A stretch of 64,000 nt of DNA from Bosea beijingensis (GTDB lineage: Bacteria; Pseudomonadota; Alphaproteobacteria; Rhizobiales; Beijerinckiaceae), in the NCBI RefSeq assembly GCF_030758975.1, contig NZ_CP132359.1, positions 310,001 to 374,000 of the forward strand, in the 5' to 3' direction. Position numbers and translations under genes: made by a program. The first letter of the stretch is position 1. Each line of letters opens with the position of its first letter. This document shows, piece after piece, positions 43,932 through 51,207 of the stretch. The notes beneath the pieces are model-generated. The model searched no databases. It was not told the origin of the DNA and saw only the letters and a list, made by a program, of their open reading frames with translations.

Positions 43932-44446
43932 CCTTGCCGCTCCGGCCGTGCTTCACTTTCGAGCGTCGCCAGAAGCTCCTTCAGGAGCCCCGCAAGGGTC
44001 GCCCGCTTGTCCGAGTCGAGGCTTGCGAGGAATTGCGCCTCGCTCGCCATGTCGGCGCGCAGCGCCTCCTCGGCGCGCTGGAAGCCCAGCTCCGTCAGGA
44101 CGACGAGGAGACTGCGGCCGTCCTCCGGCGATTTCTCGCGACGGATAAGCCCGGCTTTCTCCAGCCGCCCCAGCCGGTGTGTCAGGCCGCCGGAGGTGAT
44201 CATCAGCGAACGATAGAGCGCCGTCGGCGTCAGCCGATAGGGCGGCCCGCTGCGGCGCAAGGTGCTGATGACGTCGAACTCGCCGCGATCGAGACCAAAC
44301 CCCGCGAACGTCTCCTCGATGCTCGGCCGCACAAGATTGGACAGCCGGTAGGCCCGCCCAAGGATCGCGGTCGGCGTCGTATCGAGATCCGGCAATTCGC
44401 GGGCCCATTGCGCCCTGACCCGCTCGACATGATCCATTTTCGTCAT
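43928..44446 (-). CDS. MarR family transcriptional regulator
   Basis: The 172-residue protein has a helical N-terminal dimer part (LGRAYRLSNLVRPSIEETFAGFGLDRGEFDVISTLRRSG), a recognition helix region (LTPTALYRSLMITSGGLTHRLGRLEKAGLIRRE), and a wing (SPEDGRSLLVVLTELG). The ATG at 44446 (MTKMDH) is chosen over a longer frame on ribosome-site grounds. It sits divergent from a cupin gene; two copies of the palindrome TATCTT-N6-AAGATA lie between them. It probably represses itself, the downstream kinase gene and the cupin gene until a ligand arrives. Confidence 0.9.
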   Translation of the reverse strand: MTKMDHVERVRAQWARELPDLDTTPTAILGRAYRLSNLVRPSIEETFAGFGLDRGEFDVISTLRRSGPPYRLTPTALYRSLMITSGGLTHRLGRLEKAGLIRREKSPEDGRSLLVVLTELGFQRAEEALRADMASEAQFLASLDSDKRATLAGLLKELLATLESEARPERQG

Positions 44447-44500
44447 CGCCTGCCTTCCCTCGCCCTTCCTCTGCCTCAATGCGCGTGCTGCGCCAAGAGA

Positions 44501-44518
44501 TATCTTGACAGGAAGATA
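44501..44518. promoter_or_regulatory. MarR operator candidate O1 (TATCTT-N6-AAGATA)
   Basis: TATCTTGACAGGAAGATA is a perfect dyad with a six-base spacer and overlaps a TTGACA hexamer (44505-44510), a good -35 for the cupin gene. Occupancy would block RNA polymerase. Its centre is 30 bases, close to three helical turns, from O2. Confidence 0.7.
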
Positions 44519-44530
44519 CCGCTCGATAAT

Positions 44531-44548
44531 TATCTTTGCACAAAGATA
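44531..44548. promoter_or_regulatory. MarR operator candidate O2 (TATCTT-N6-AAGATA)
   Basis: This site has the same two half-sites, TATCTT and AAGATA, around TGCACA. It sits in a longer perfect 24-base dyad (44528-44551; arms AATTATCTTTG and its complement, centre CA). It lies across the expected -10/start region of the cupin gene, 18 bases before its ATG. Confidence 0.72.
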
Positions 44549-44565
44549 ATTTTGAGGAGACGGTG

Positions 44566-44919
44566 ATGACGACGGCGATCGACAGCGACATCCTGCGCAA
44601 CGGCACGAGCCGGACGGCGAAATTCGAGGGCGGCGGCTATGGCTCGCAGGTCTCGTTCTTCCTGGTCGACAACGAGCCGGGCCAGGGACCGGGCCTGCAT
44701 ATCCATCCCTATTCGGAAACCTGGGTGATCCGGTCCGGCGAGGCGGAATTCACGGTCGGCCGGGAAAAGCTGCGGGCCGGCGCCGGGGCGATCGTGGTCG
44801 GCCCCGCCGGAATCCCGCATAAATTCGTCAACATCGGCCCGGGGCGGCTGGAGCTCATCTGCATCCACGCCAACACGGCCATCGTTCAGGACTGGGTCGA
44901 GGAAGAAGCTGCGGCCTGA
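44566..44919 (+). CDS. Cupin domain protein
   Basis: The 117-residue protein is one cupin barrel, with motif 1 as GPGLHIHPYSETWVIRSGEAEFTVG (two histidines plus glutamate as metal ligands) and motif 2 as GPAGIPHKFVNIG (third histidine). Cupins of this size often act on small aromatic or keto compounds, or only bind them. GGAGACGG precedes the ATG, with the operator pair immediately upstream, so it is probably the main target of the divergent MarR. Confidence 0.9.
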   Translation: MTTAIDSDILRNGTSRTAKFEGGGYGSQVSFFLVDNEPGQGPGLHIHPYSETWVIRSGEAEFTVGREKLRAGAGAIVVGPAGIPHKFVNIGPGRLELICIHANTAIVQDWVEEEAAA

Positions 44920-45061
44920 TCGGCCAGATCGGCTGCAATGAAACGCGCAGCACCGGCTGCGGCCGGCCCTTCACAGCTCTGCTTGATCGCGACGCAGCAG
45001 CAGTCCAATGCGGCCGCGGCGCGTAGTTGGCGCCCGGCCAGGGATATGCACGGCCGAAGCG

Positions 45062-45322
45062 TCAGAGCGACTTCGCGGCGACCCGGCTCGGGCGCTTCAC
45101 GACCGCCTTGCTGATCGGGGCGACCGCCTTGGCGGCAGCCTCTTCGGCATCCCGCGCAAGACGAAGCGCCCGCAGCTTCTCGGTCTTGAGTCGGGCAGCG
45201 CTGGCTTGATCCTCGACCGCCTGCCAGGCGTCGAGGGCATCCTTTCGGCGCTGCTCGGTCGTCGCAAGAGCTTCCTGCGCCCGCGCAGCGATCTCGTCCA
45301 GCTTCATGTTGCGGCTCGACAT
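45062..45322 (-). CDS. Small alanine/lysine-rich coiled-coil hypothetical protein (86 aa)
   Basis: The protein is mostly charged helix (LDEIAARAQEALATTEQRRKDALDAWQAVEDQ) followed by a basic tail (KRPSRVAAKSL). It has no signal peptide or membrane segment. A GAGGAG site lies before the ATG. It lies 42 bases after the rpsU stop on the same strand and may be cotranscribed with it. The basic tail would suit nucleic-acid binding, but no known family is recognised. Confidence 0.68.
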   Translation of the reverse strand: MSSRNMKLDEIAARAQEALATTEQRRKDALDAWQAVEDQASAARLKTEKLRALRLARDAEEAAAKAVAPISKAVVKRPSRVAAKSL

Positions 45323-45364
45323 GCGAAACTCCTCACGCGACGGGCGTTGATCGGTCTGCGCCGA

Positions 45365-45655
45365 TCAGACGGAAGGAGGACGCGGCGCCCCGGCTCCCGG
45401 TCCCGCTCCGGGGCGACCCTTGCCGACCGGCAGCTTGCGCTTCGGCGCCGGCAGAAGGCCCTCGCGCTGCGCCTGCTTGCGGGCCGCCTTCTTGGCGCGG
45501 CGAACAGCCTCGCCCTTCTCGCGGGCGCGGCGCTCGGACGGCTTCTCGTATTCGCGGCGCTGCTTCATCTCGCGGAACACGCCTTCGCGCTGCAGCTTCT
45601 TCTTCAGAACGCGGAGCGCCTGCTCGACATTGTTGTCCCGAACGAGAACTTGCAT
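45365..45655 (-). CDS. rpsU: 30S ribosomal protein S21
   Basis: The 96-residue protein starts [47 protein letters not shown], the canonical S21 sequence. A basic, proline/glycine-rich extension ending GAPRPPSV follows, usual in this order. S21 assists translation start on the 30S platform. The ATG at 45655 has an AAGGATG site; an upstream in-frame ATG would add a leader absent from the family. The gene lies 137 bases after cspA, with a GC hairpin (45681-45704) just before its ribosome site. Confidence 0.95.
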   Translation of the reverse strand: MQVLVRDNNVEQALRVLKKKLQREGVFREMKQRREYEKPSERRAREKGEAVRRAKKAARKQAQREGLLPAPKRKLPVGKGRPGAGPGAGAPRPPSV

Positions 45656-45680
45656 GGTCATCCTTTCCAGAAAGCACAAA

Positions 45681-45704
45681 GGGCCGGGCTTGTTGTCCCG
45701 ACCC
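45681..45704 (-). promoter_or_regulatory. Hairpin between cspA and rpsU
   Basis: On the minus strand GGGTCGGG pairs with CCCGGCCC (one mismatch) around an eight-base loop, and is followed by TTT. It ends about 25 bases before the rpsU start, so it could be a weak terminator after cspA or a processing/attenuation structure controlling the amount of S21. Confidence 0.4.
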
Positions 45705-45792
45705 TCCATCAACCGCTGGTGCGAAACATCGTGTCGTGGCGCCGGTACATCCGTGGTCGCCGCAAAGCGTCGTCGTTCCGCTCCCGCGGCAG

Positions 45793-46002
45793 TTATTCAG
45801 CCCGCAGGTTGTCGGCCGAGCTCTTGCCCGAACGCTTGTCCTGAACGATCTCGTAGGAGATCTTCTGGCCGTCGCGCAGATCGCGCAGACCGGCGCGCTC
45901 GACAGCGCTGATATGGACGAAAACGTCCTGCCCGCCATCGTCAGGCTGAATGAAACCGAAACCCTTGGTGGAATTGAACCACTTGACCGTACCAGAAGCC
46001 AT
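45793..46002 (-). CDS. Cold-shock domain protein (CspA family)
   Basis: The 69-residue protein is one cold-shock domain with both RNA-binding motifs, [10 protein letters not shown] (RNP1) and DVFVHISAV (RNP2). It binds single-stranded RNA and DNA and acts as an RNA chaperone. The ATG at 46002 has GGGAGG upstream; the longer frame to 46047 adds a non-family leader. A good promoter candidate 150 bases upstream gives a leader of about 130 bases, as in other cold-shock genes, where the leader folds in response to temperature. Confidence 0.95.
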   Translation of the reverse strand: MASGTVKWFNSTKGFGFIQPDDGGQDVFVHISAVERAGLRDLRDGQKISYEIVQDKRSGKSSADNLRAE

Positions 46003-46353
46003 ATGCGCCTCCCGCAAACATGCTTGTCCAAGCCCCATGGAAAACATGCGGCGGCGAATTCGATTAGAGGAAGAAAATCGTCAGCATGTCGCGCTCAAGC
46101 GGCACGAATGGCCAAGTCATCAGGCCTAAATCGAGATCAAGAGATAGGGACCATCTGGACCGATGTCAAATCGACAACGAAGATGCCGCTCCGGGAAAAC
46201 GAAAATCAGCCACCTGAACAACGAGAAACAACCGTCAAAAAACGATCGTCGTCCTCAATTCCACATTGGCTTTCTACGTGCGGGATGCGACCGCTCATGT
46301 GACGCAGCAAACCGCGCCTCTCCTGACATGACGAAGCGGCTGCGGCATCCTAC
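46003..46353. other. AT-richer divergent region between cspA and uvrC
   Basis: This 351-base gap is richer in A and T than its surroundings and holds the cspA promoter candidate and leader. A purine-rich stretch at 46190-46250 (repeated GAAAA, CAACGA) gives long A tracts. I see no gene and no clear uvrC promoter, though one must lie at the right-hand side. Confidence 0.45.
46141..46169 (-). promoter_or_regulatory. Candidate cspA promoter
   Basis: Read on the minus strand, TTGACA (46169-46164) is followed after exactly 17 bases by TATCTC (46146-46141). This is one of the best sigma-70-like promoters in the window. Transcription would start near 46134, about 130 bases before the cspA start. 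Confidence 0.6.
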
Positions 46354-48477
46354 ATGGAGACCATGAATCGCGAACGCCAGGACGATCTGCCCCAGGACGA
46401 GTTCGAGGACGAGGAGAACGCCCTCCCCGCCGAGCCTGCGCTCGTCCTTGCGGAGGCTGCGCCCGGCGCGCTGAAGGCAGGCATCGAGGTCATCCAGCAA
46501 TTCGCAAAACACCTGCCGAACCGGCCCGGCGTCTACCGGATGTTCGATCGCGCCGGCGAGGTGCTCTATGTCGGCAAGGCCAAGAGCCTGAAGAACCGCG
46601 TGACCTCCTATGCCCGCGGCATGGCGCATACCAATGCCGTCGCCCGGATGATCGCCGAGACGGCGAACATGGAGTTCGTCACCACCGGCACCGAGACCGA
46701 GGCGCTGCTGCTGGAGTCGAATCTGATCAAGCAGCTCAGGCCGCGCTACAACGTACTGCTGCGCGACGACAAGTCGTTCCCCTATATCCTGCTGACCGGC
46801 GACCACGAGGCGTCCGCGCTCGCCAAGCACCGCGGCTCGCGTCATCGCAAGGGCGATTATTTCGGCCCCTTCGCCTCGGTCTGGGCGGTGACGCGCACCA
46901 TCGACGCGTTGCAGAAGGCCTTCCTGATCCGCACCTGCTCGGATTCCTTCTACGAGAACCGCACCCGCCCCTGCCTGCTCTTCCAGATCAGGCGCTGCGC
47001 CGGCCCCTGCACCGGCGAAATCTCGATCCCCGAATATCAGGCGCTCGCCGGCCAGGCCCGCGACTTCCTCTCCGGCCGCTCCTCGGCGGTTAAGCAGCTC
47101 CTGTCCACCCGCATGCAGGCCGCGGCGGAGGATCTCGAATTCGAGAAGGCAGCGCGCTATCGCGACCGCCTGGCAGCGCTCTCGGCCGTGCAGGCCGGGC
47201 AGGACATCAACACGCAAGGGGTTGAGGAAGCTGATGTCTTCGCCATCGACGAGCAGGCGGGACAGTTCTGCGTCGAGATCTTCTTCTTCCGCAACCATCA
47301 GAACTGGGGCAATCGCGCCCTCTTCCCGCGCGCCGACCGCTCCCTGACGCCGGCCGAGGTGCTCGCTTCCGTCGTCGCCCAGTTCTACGACGACAAGCCG
47401 CCACCGCGCCTCGTGCTGCTCTCGCATCCGGTCGAGGAGATCGAGCTGATCGGGCAGGCGCTCTCGGCCCGCGCCGGCCGCAAGGTCGAGGTCGCTCATC
47501 CCAAGCGCGGCGAGCGCGCCGACCTGATGGCCCATGCCGTGAAGAACGCCCGCGAGGCGCTCTCCCGCAAGCTCGCCGAGAATGCCGGGCAGCAATCGCT
47601 GCTCGCCGCGCTCGGCGCCGCCTTCGGCATGGACACGGCTCCGCGCCGGGTCGAGGTCTACGACAACTCGCACATCATGGGCACGAACGCGGTCGGCGGC
47701 ATGATCGTCGCCGGGGCGGACGGCTTCGTGAAGAACCAGTACCGCACCTTCAATATCTCGACCGACACCATCGCCGGCGACGATTTCGGCATGATGCGCG
47801 AGGTGCTGACGCGGCGGTTCGCGAAGCTGGCGAAGGAAGAAGGCATTTCCCTGAGCCCTCATCCTGAGGAGGCCGCGAATGCGGCCGTCTCGACGGATGC
47901 TCCAGGGGCTGACGGAGCCGCGGCGGGCCTCCCCGGAGAGATGCCTGACGGCGCTGTTCAGGAAGAGGTTCCCCCGAAAAAGGCTCGCAAGGCGCCGAAG
48001 CCGCGCAAGGACGAGGACGGCTTCCCCTCCCGTCCCGATCTCGTCATCGTCGACGGCGGCAAGGGCCAGTTCAGCGCCGCACTCAGGATCATGCAGGAGC
48101 TCGGTGCGGCCGACATCCCGCTCGTCGCCATCGCCAAGGGGGAGGATCGCAATGCGATGCGCGAGACCTTCCACATGGCGGGCAAGGAGCCCTTCAAGCT
48201 GCAGCCACGCGATCCCGCGCTCTATTTCATCCAGCGCCTGCGCGACGAGGCACATCGCTTCGCTATCGGCACCCACCGCGCCAAGCGCAAGCGCGAGACG
48301 ATGAAGAACCCGCTCGACGAAATCCCCGGCATCGGCCCCTCGCGCAAGCGCGCGCTGCTTTTGCATTTCGGCACGGTGAAGGCGATCCAGCGCGCCAAGC
48401 TCGACGACCTCATGCGAACGCCGGGCGTCAATGCGGCAACGGCCAAGGCCGTGCATGATTTCTTTCACGATGCGTAG
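46354..48477 (+). CDS. uvrC: Excinuclease ABC subunit UvrC, with a repeat-derived linker
   Basis: The 707-residue protein has the UvrC layout. A GIY-YIG nuclease domain comes first ([28 protein letters not shown]), then a UVR segment ([17 protein letters not shown]), the RNase H-like nuclease ([20 protein letters not shown], and [13 protein letters not shown]), and two helix-hairpin-helix motifs ([17 protein letters not shown]). It makes both incisions in nucleotide excision repair. Between the halves of the RNase H-like domain a low-complexity linker of about 50 residues is present, and 16 of its codons (47856-47903) are a palindromic repeat. An ATG at 46363 is an alternative start. Confidence 0.96.
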   Translation: METMNRERQDDLPQDEFEDEENALPAEPALVLAEAAPGALKAGIEVIQQFAKHLPNRPGVYRMFDRAGEVLYVGKAKSLKNRVTSYARGMAHTNAVARMIAETANMEFVTTGTETEALLLESNLIKQLRPRYNVLLRDDKSFPYILLTGDHEASALAKHRGSRHRKGDYFGPFASVWAVTRTIDALQKAFLIRTCSDSFYENRTRPCLLFQIRRCAGPCTGEISIPEYQALAGQARDFLSGRSSAVKQLLSTRMQAAAEDLEFEKAARYRDRLAALSAVQAGQDINTQGVEEADVFAIDEQAGQFCVEIFFFRNHQNWGNRALFPRADRSLTPAEVLASVVAQFYDDKPPPRLVLLSHPVEEIELIGQALSARAGRKVEVAHPKRGERADLMAHAVKNAREALSRKLAENAGQQSLLAALGAAFGMDTAPRRVEVYDNSHIMGTNAVGGMIVAGADGFVKNQYRTFNISTDTIAGDDFGMMREVLTRRFAKLAKEEGISLSPHPEEAANAAVSTDAPGADGAAAGLPGEMPDGAVQEEVPPKKARKAPKPRKDEDGFPSRPDLVIVDGGKGQFSAALRIMQELGAADIPLVAIAKGEDRNAMRETFHMAGKEPFKLQPRDPALYFIQRLRDEAHRFAIGTHRAKRKRETMKNPLDEIPGIGPSRKRALLLHFGTVKAIQRAKLDDLMRTPGVNAATAKAVHDFFHDA
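47856..47903 (+). repeat. Palindromic repeat unit inside the uvrC coding sequence
   Basis: The 48 bases match the 42.1-kb unit: CCCTCATCCTGAGGAG, an inner hairpin (GCCGCGAATGCGGC), then CGTCTCGACGGATG (one base different) and CTCC. The length is a multiple of three and the reading frame stays open, adding [17 protein letters not shown] to UvrC. Confidence 0.88.
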
Positions 48478-48577
48478 AGCATTGCGCGAAAAAGTGGGAA
48501 CCGGTTTTTCGCAGCAGCAATGCTCCATTTTGTCGATAGCGAGCACGTTTTTCGCCTTCGGACGCTTGCGTCCGAAG
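48477..48577. repeat. Palindromic element abutting the uvrC stop, followed by a 12-bp hairpin
   Basis: Arms GAGCATTGC and GCAATGCTC (48477-48485 and 48517-48525) enclose GCGAAAAA and TTTTTCGC with a GTGGGAACCGG centre. The first base is the last base of the uvrC stop. A second hairpin at 48553-48578 (GCCTTCGGACGC-TT-GCGTCCGAAGGC) follows. The first element resembles 62254-62300. Together they may end uvrC transcripts or protect them. Confidence 0.78.
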
Positions 48578-48648
48578 GCGACGTGGTCGCGAAGTTCTGC
48601 CACATTCACGCTGTTGCGTGTTGACGCTGCGATGGCCGGATTGCTTTG

Positions 48649-49269
48649 GTGTTCGACGTGACGATTCTTCCAGACGCCATCAGGCGGCGCGGCCCCTGGT
48701 CGCTGCCCAACCTCCTCACCTACGGGCGGATCCTGGCGATCCCGGCCCTGGTAGCGATCCTGTTCTGGCCGCGCGACGACTGGATGCGCTGGCTCGCCCT
48801 GGGCATCTACACCGCCGCCGCCATCACCGACTATCTGGACGGCTACATCGCCCGGGCCTGGAGCCAGCAATCGGCGATCGGCCGCATGCTCGATCCGATC
48901 GCCGACAAGCTGCTCGTCGCCGCCCTGCTGCTGATGCTGGTCTATACCGGCCAGATCGAGGGCTGGACGCTCTGGGCCGCGATCGTGATCCTCTGCCGCG
49001 AGATTCTGGTCTCCGGCCTGCGCGAGTTCCTCGCCGACCTCAAGGTCAGCGTCCCCGTCAGCAAGGTCGCCAAGTGGAAGACGACGGCGCAGCTCTTCGC
49101 GCTCGGCTTCCTCGTCGTCGGCCCGGCTGGCGACAAGGTCCTGCCCGGCAACACCACGATTGGAATCGTCCTGCTCTGGGCCGCCGCCGGCCTGACGATC
49201 TACACCGGCTGGGATTATTTCAACGCCGGCATCCGCCATCTCGTCGCAGAGGACGAGCGCACGCCATGA
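48649..49269 (+). CDS. pgsA: CDP-diacylglycerol-glycerol-3-phosphate 3-phosphatidyltransferase
   Basis: The 206-residue inner-membrane enzyme carries the CDP-alcohol phosphotransferase signature DYLDGYIARAWSQQSAIGRM followed by LDPIADK (D-x2-DG-x2-AR-x8-G-x3-D-x3-D) at about 59-85. It makes phosphatidylglycerol phosphate from CDP-diacylglycerol. The start is uncertain: a GTG at 48649 and a TTG three bases upstream are both possible, and a GTG at 48658 is a third. It overlaps moaD by four bases (ATGA), continuing the uvrC-pgsA-moaD-moaE gene order. Confidence 0.93.
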   Translation: MFDVTILPDAIRRRGPWSLPNLLTYGRILAIPALVAILFWPRDDWMRWLALGIYTAAAITDYLDGYIARAWSQQSAIGRMLDPIADKLLVAALLLMLVYTGQIEGWTLWAAIVILCREILVSGLREFLADLKVSVPVSKVAKWKTTAQLFALGFLVVGPAGDKVLPGNTTIGIVLLWAAAGLTIYTGWDYFNAGIRHLVAEDERTP

Positions 49270-49559
49270 GCAGCGCGACCGCCACGGCAACGGCGGGCAC
49301 ACGGCCCGTCCGCATCGTCTATTTCGCCTGGGTGCGTGAGCGCGTCGGCCTGCCCGAGGAGACGCTCGACATCCCTTCCGACCTCGCCACCATCGCCGAC
49401 CTCGTGCGCTGGCTGAAGGCACGCGGCGAGGGCTACGAGGCGGCCTTCGCCGACGAGACGGTCGTGCGCGCTGCGCTCGACCATGTCCATGCCAAGCCCC
49501 AGGCCCGGCTGGGCCAGGCCCGCGAGATCGCCTTCTTCCCGCCGATGACCGGCGGCTGA
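49266..49559 (+). CDS. moaD: Molybdopterin synthase small subunit
   Basis: The 97-residue ubiquitin-fold protein begins after a short low-complexity lead (SSATATATAGTRP) with VRIVYFAWVRERVGLPEETLDIP and ends in MTGG, whose terminal double glycine is thiocarboxylated to supply sulfur to the pterin. It overlaps pgsA by four bases and lies seven bases before moaE, its partner in the MoaD2-MoaE2 synthase. Confidence 0.94.
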   Translation: MSSATATATAGTRPVRIVYFAWVRERVGLPEETLDIPSDLATIADLVRWLKARGEGYEAAFADETVVRAALDHVHAKPQARLGQAREIAFFPPMTGG

Positions 49560-49566
49560 GCCGGTG

Positions 49567-50022
49567 ATGACGCCTCTCGTCCGCATCCAGCGCGAGGATT
49601 TCTCGCTTCAGGACGAGATCGACGCGCTCTCGGCCGGCCGCGCCGATATCGGCGCCGTCGTTTCCTTCACGGGCCTGTGCCGCGACGAGGCCGGCACGCT
49701 CGCCGCACTGGAACTCGAGCATTATCCCGGCATGGCCGACGCCGAGATCGCCCGCGTCGCCACCGAGGCGGCCGGGCGCTGGCCGCTCATGGGCCTCGTC
49801 GCGATCCACCGCTATGGGCTGGTCAAGCCGGGCGAGCAGATCGTGCTGGTGCTGGCGGTTTCCGCCCATCGCCGCGCCGCCTTCGAGGCCGCCGATTTCA
49901 TGATGGACTATCTCAAGACCCGCGCCCCGTTCTGGAAGCGCGAGCATCGCGCCGACGGCACGCTCGGCGGCTGGGTCGAAGCCAAGGCGGATGACGACGA
50001 TGCGGCGAAACGCTGGGGTTGA
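49567..50022 (+). CDS. moaE: Molybdopterin synthase catalytic subunit
   Basis: The 151-residue protein has GAVVSFTGLCRDEAG, LELEHYPGMADAEI, VAIHRYGLVKPGEQIVLV and the active-site segment DYLKTRAPFWKREH, with the lysines that bind the pterin precursor and the MoaD tail. I start at the ATG 49567; a GTG one codon upstream is in frame. It turns cyclic pyranopterin monophosphate into molybdopterin together with MoaD. The DUF1176 gene starts inside its last 32 bases. Confidence 0.95.
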   Translation: MTPLVRIQREDFSLQDEIDALSAGRADIGAVVSFTGLCRDEAGTLAALELEHYPGMADAEIARVATEAAGRWPLMGLVAIHRYGLVKPGEQIVLVLAVSAHRRAAFEAADFMMDYLKTRAPFWKREHRADGTLGGWVEAKADDDDAAKRWG

Positions 50023-51076
50023 GCACGGGCTCGCCGCATGTCTCCTGTCGCTGGCCCTGATCGCCCCGGCCCGGGCCGAGATCGGCCAGATCAAGACCTT
50101 CCGCGACTGGGTCGCCGGCTGCGACAATATCCGCGTCTGCACGGCGCTTTCGTTGCCGAACGAGGCCGACGACGAGGTCGCCTTCCTGCGGCTCGATCGC
50201 GCGGCCGGGCCGGAAGGCACTCCGTCCCTCGCCCTCAAGCTGCGACGGCAGAAGCTCAAGCCCCGCTTCGAGATCGAGCTGGCACTGGACGGCGCGCCGT
50301 TTCCGGCGGCAGGTCGCCGTCTCCAGGGCAGCAGCAATGACGGCGAAACCGCCGAAATCGCCTTCGCCCCCGCCGATGTCGACGCCCTGATCGGTGCCGC
50401 CCGCAAGGCCACCGTCCTGACGGCCAGGATCGAGAAGCAGACTTTCAAGCTGTCGCTCGGCGGCTCGGTTGCCGCGATGCTTTGGATCGACGAGCAGCAG
50501 GGACGCCTGAACACCCCCTCCGCGTTGATCCGCAAGGGCACGGCCGGCACCGTGCCGGCAGCGGCGGAGCCGCCACTCGTCGCCACGACACCTCCCGCCG
50601 GCAGGCCGTTCGCCAAAGATCCGGCCGCCGCACTGGCCAAGGCGTTGCGCGCCGAACTGAACCGGCGGGAGCCGGATTCCTGCGAGGACACCCCTGAAGG
50701 CTTCACCGATAGCGACGGGGCCTGGCCCCTGAACGACGCCACGAACCTCGTCGTGGTCGCCTGCTCGCGCGGCGCCTACAATGTCGCGAGCCAGTTCTGG
50801 CTCGTGCCGGGCCGCGATGTCGCCAAGGCGAAGCCGGCCGCTTTCGAGGGCAATAGCGACAAGCCCGGCAATGAGCTGGTCAACGCCGATTTCGACCCGA
50901 AGACGGGGCGGGTGATGTTCTTCGCGAAGGGCCGCGGCATCGGCGATTGCGGCTCGTCGGGCTCCTATGGCTGGAACGGGACGCGCTTTGCCGTGCTGCA
51001 GCTCAGCAGGATGAGCGAATGCCGCCTCATCCCCGGCGACGACTGGATCACGCTGTTCCAGAGCCGGGAGAAGTAG
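49991..51076 (+). CDS. DUF1176 domain protein, exported
   Basis: The 361-residue protein has a signal sequence (GLAACLLSLALIAPARA, cut before EIGQIKTFRDW) and so is periplasmic. The N-terminal half starts KTFRDWVAGCDNIRVC, as in invasion-associated-locus-B-like and DUF1176 proteins, and the second half (FWLVPGRDVAKAKPAAFEG, DGSYGWNGTRFAVLQLSRMSECRLI) is the DUF1176 signature. Paired cysteines (GCDN/VC, ACS, DCGSSG, ECRL) may form disulfides. Its function is unknown. It overlaps moaE by 32 bases, so it is cotranscribed, although not obviously linked to the cofactor pathway. Confidence 0.85.
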   Translation: MTTMRRNAGVEHGLAACLLSLALIAPARAEIGQIKTFRDWVAGCDNIRVCTALSLPNEADDEVAFLRLDRAAGPEGTPSLALKLRRQKLKPRFEIELALDGAPFPAAGRRLQGSSNDGETAEIAFAPADVDALIGAARKATVLTARIEKQTFKLSLGGSVAAMLWIDEQQGRLNTPSALIRKGTAGTVPAAAEPPLVATTPPAGRPFAKDPAAALAKALRAELNRREPDSCEDTPEGFTDSDGAWPLNDATNLVVVACSRGAYNVASQFWLVPGRDVAKAKPAAFEGNSDKPGNELVNADFDPKTGRVMFFAKGRGIGDCGSSGSYGWNGTRFAVLQLSRMSECRLIPGDDWITLFQSREK

Positions 51077-51092
51077 GGGCCCGACGCCTGCC

Positions 51093-51183
51093 GTCATGGT
51101 CGAGCTTGTCCCGACCATCCACGTCTTCATGAGTCGAGGGGCGTGTCCAAGATGTGGATGCTCGCCACAAGGGCGAGCATGAC
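51093..51183. repeat. Composite palindromic repeat, GTCATGGTCG type
   Basis: Outer arms GTCATG and CATGAC; left inner hairpin GGTCG-AGCTTGTCC-CGACC; arms CATCCACGTCTT and AAGATGTGGATG (one G-U pair); right hairpin GCTCGCC-ACAA-GGGCGAGC. This is two inverted copies of one unit (outer arm, hairpin, inner arm) around a short centre. It fills the convergent gap between the DUF1176 and ilvE genes and could end transcription both ways. Confidence 0.8.
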
Positions 51184-51207
51184 ATTGTCGTTACGAAAGG
51201 CCGAGCC

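Noticed and set aside
46255..50742. A minus-strand open frame of about 1500 codons across uvrC, pgsA and moaDE
   Set aside because: It is fully antisense to well-recognised genes. Its translation is low-complexity and rich in D, R, G, A and E, with no domain. Long antisense frames are expected at this GC content.
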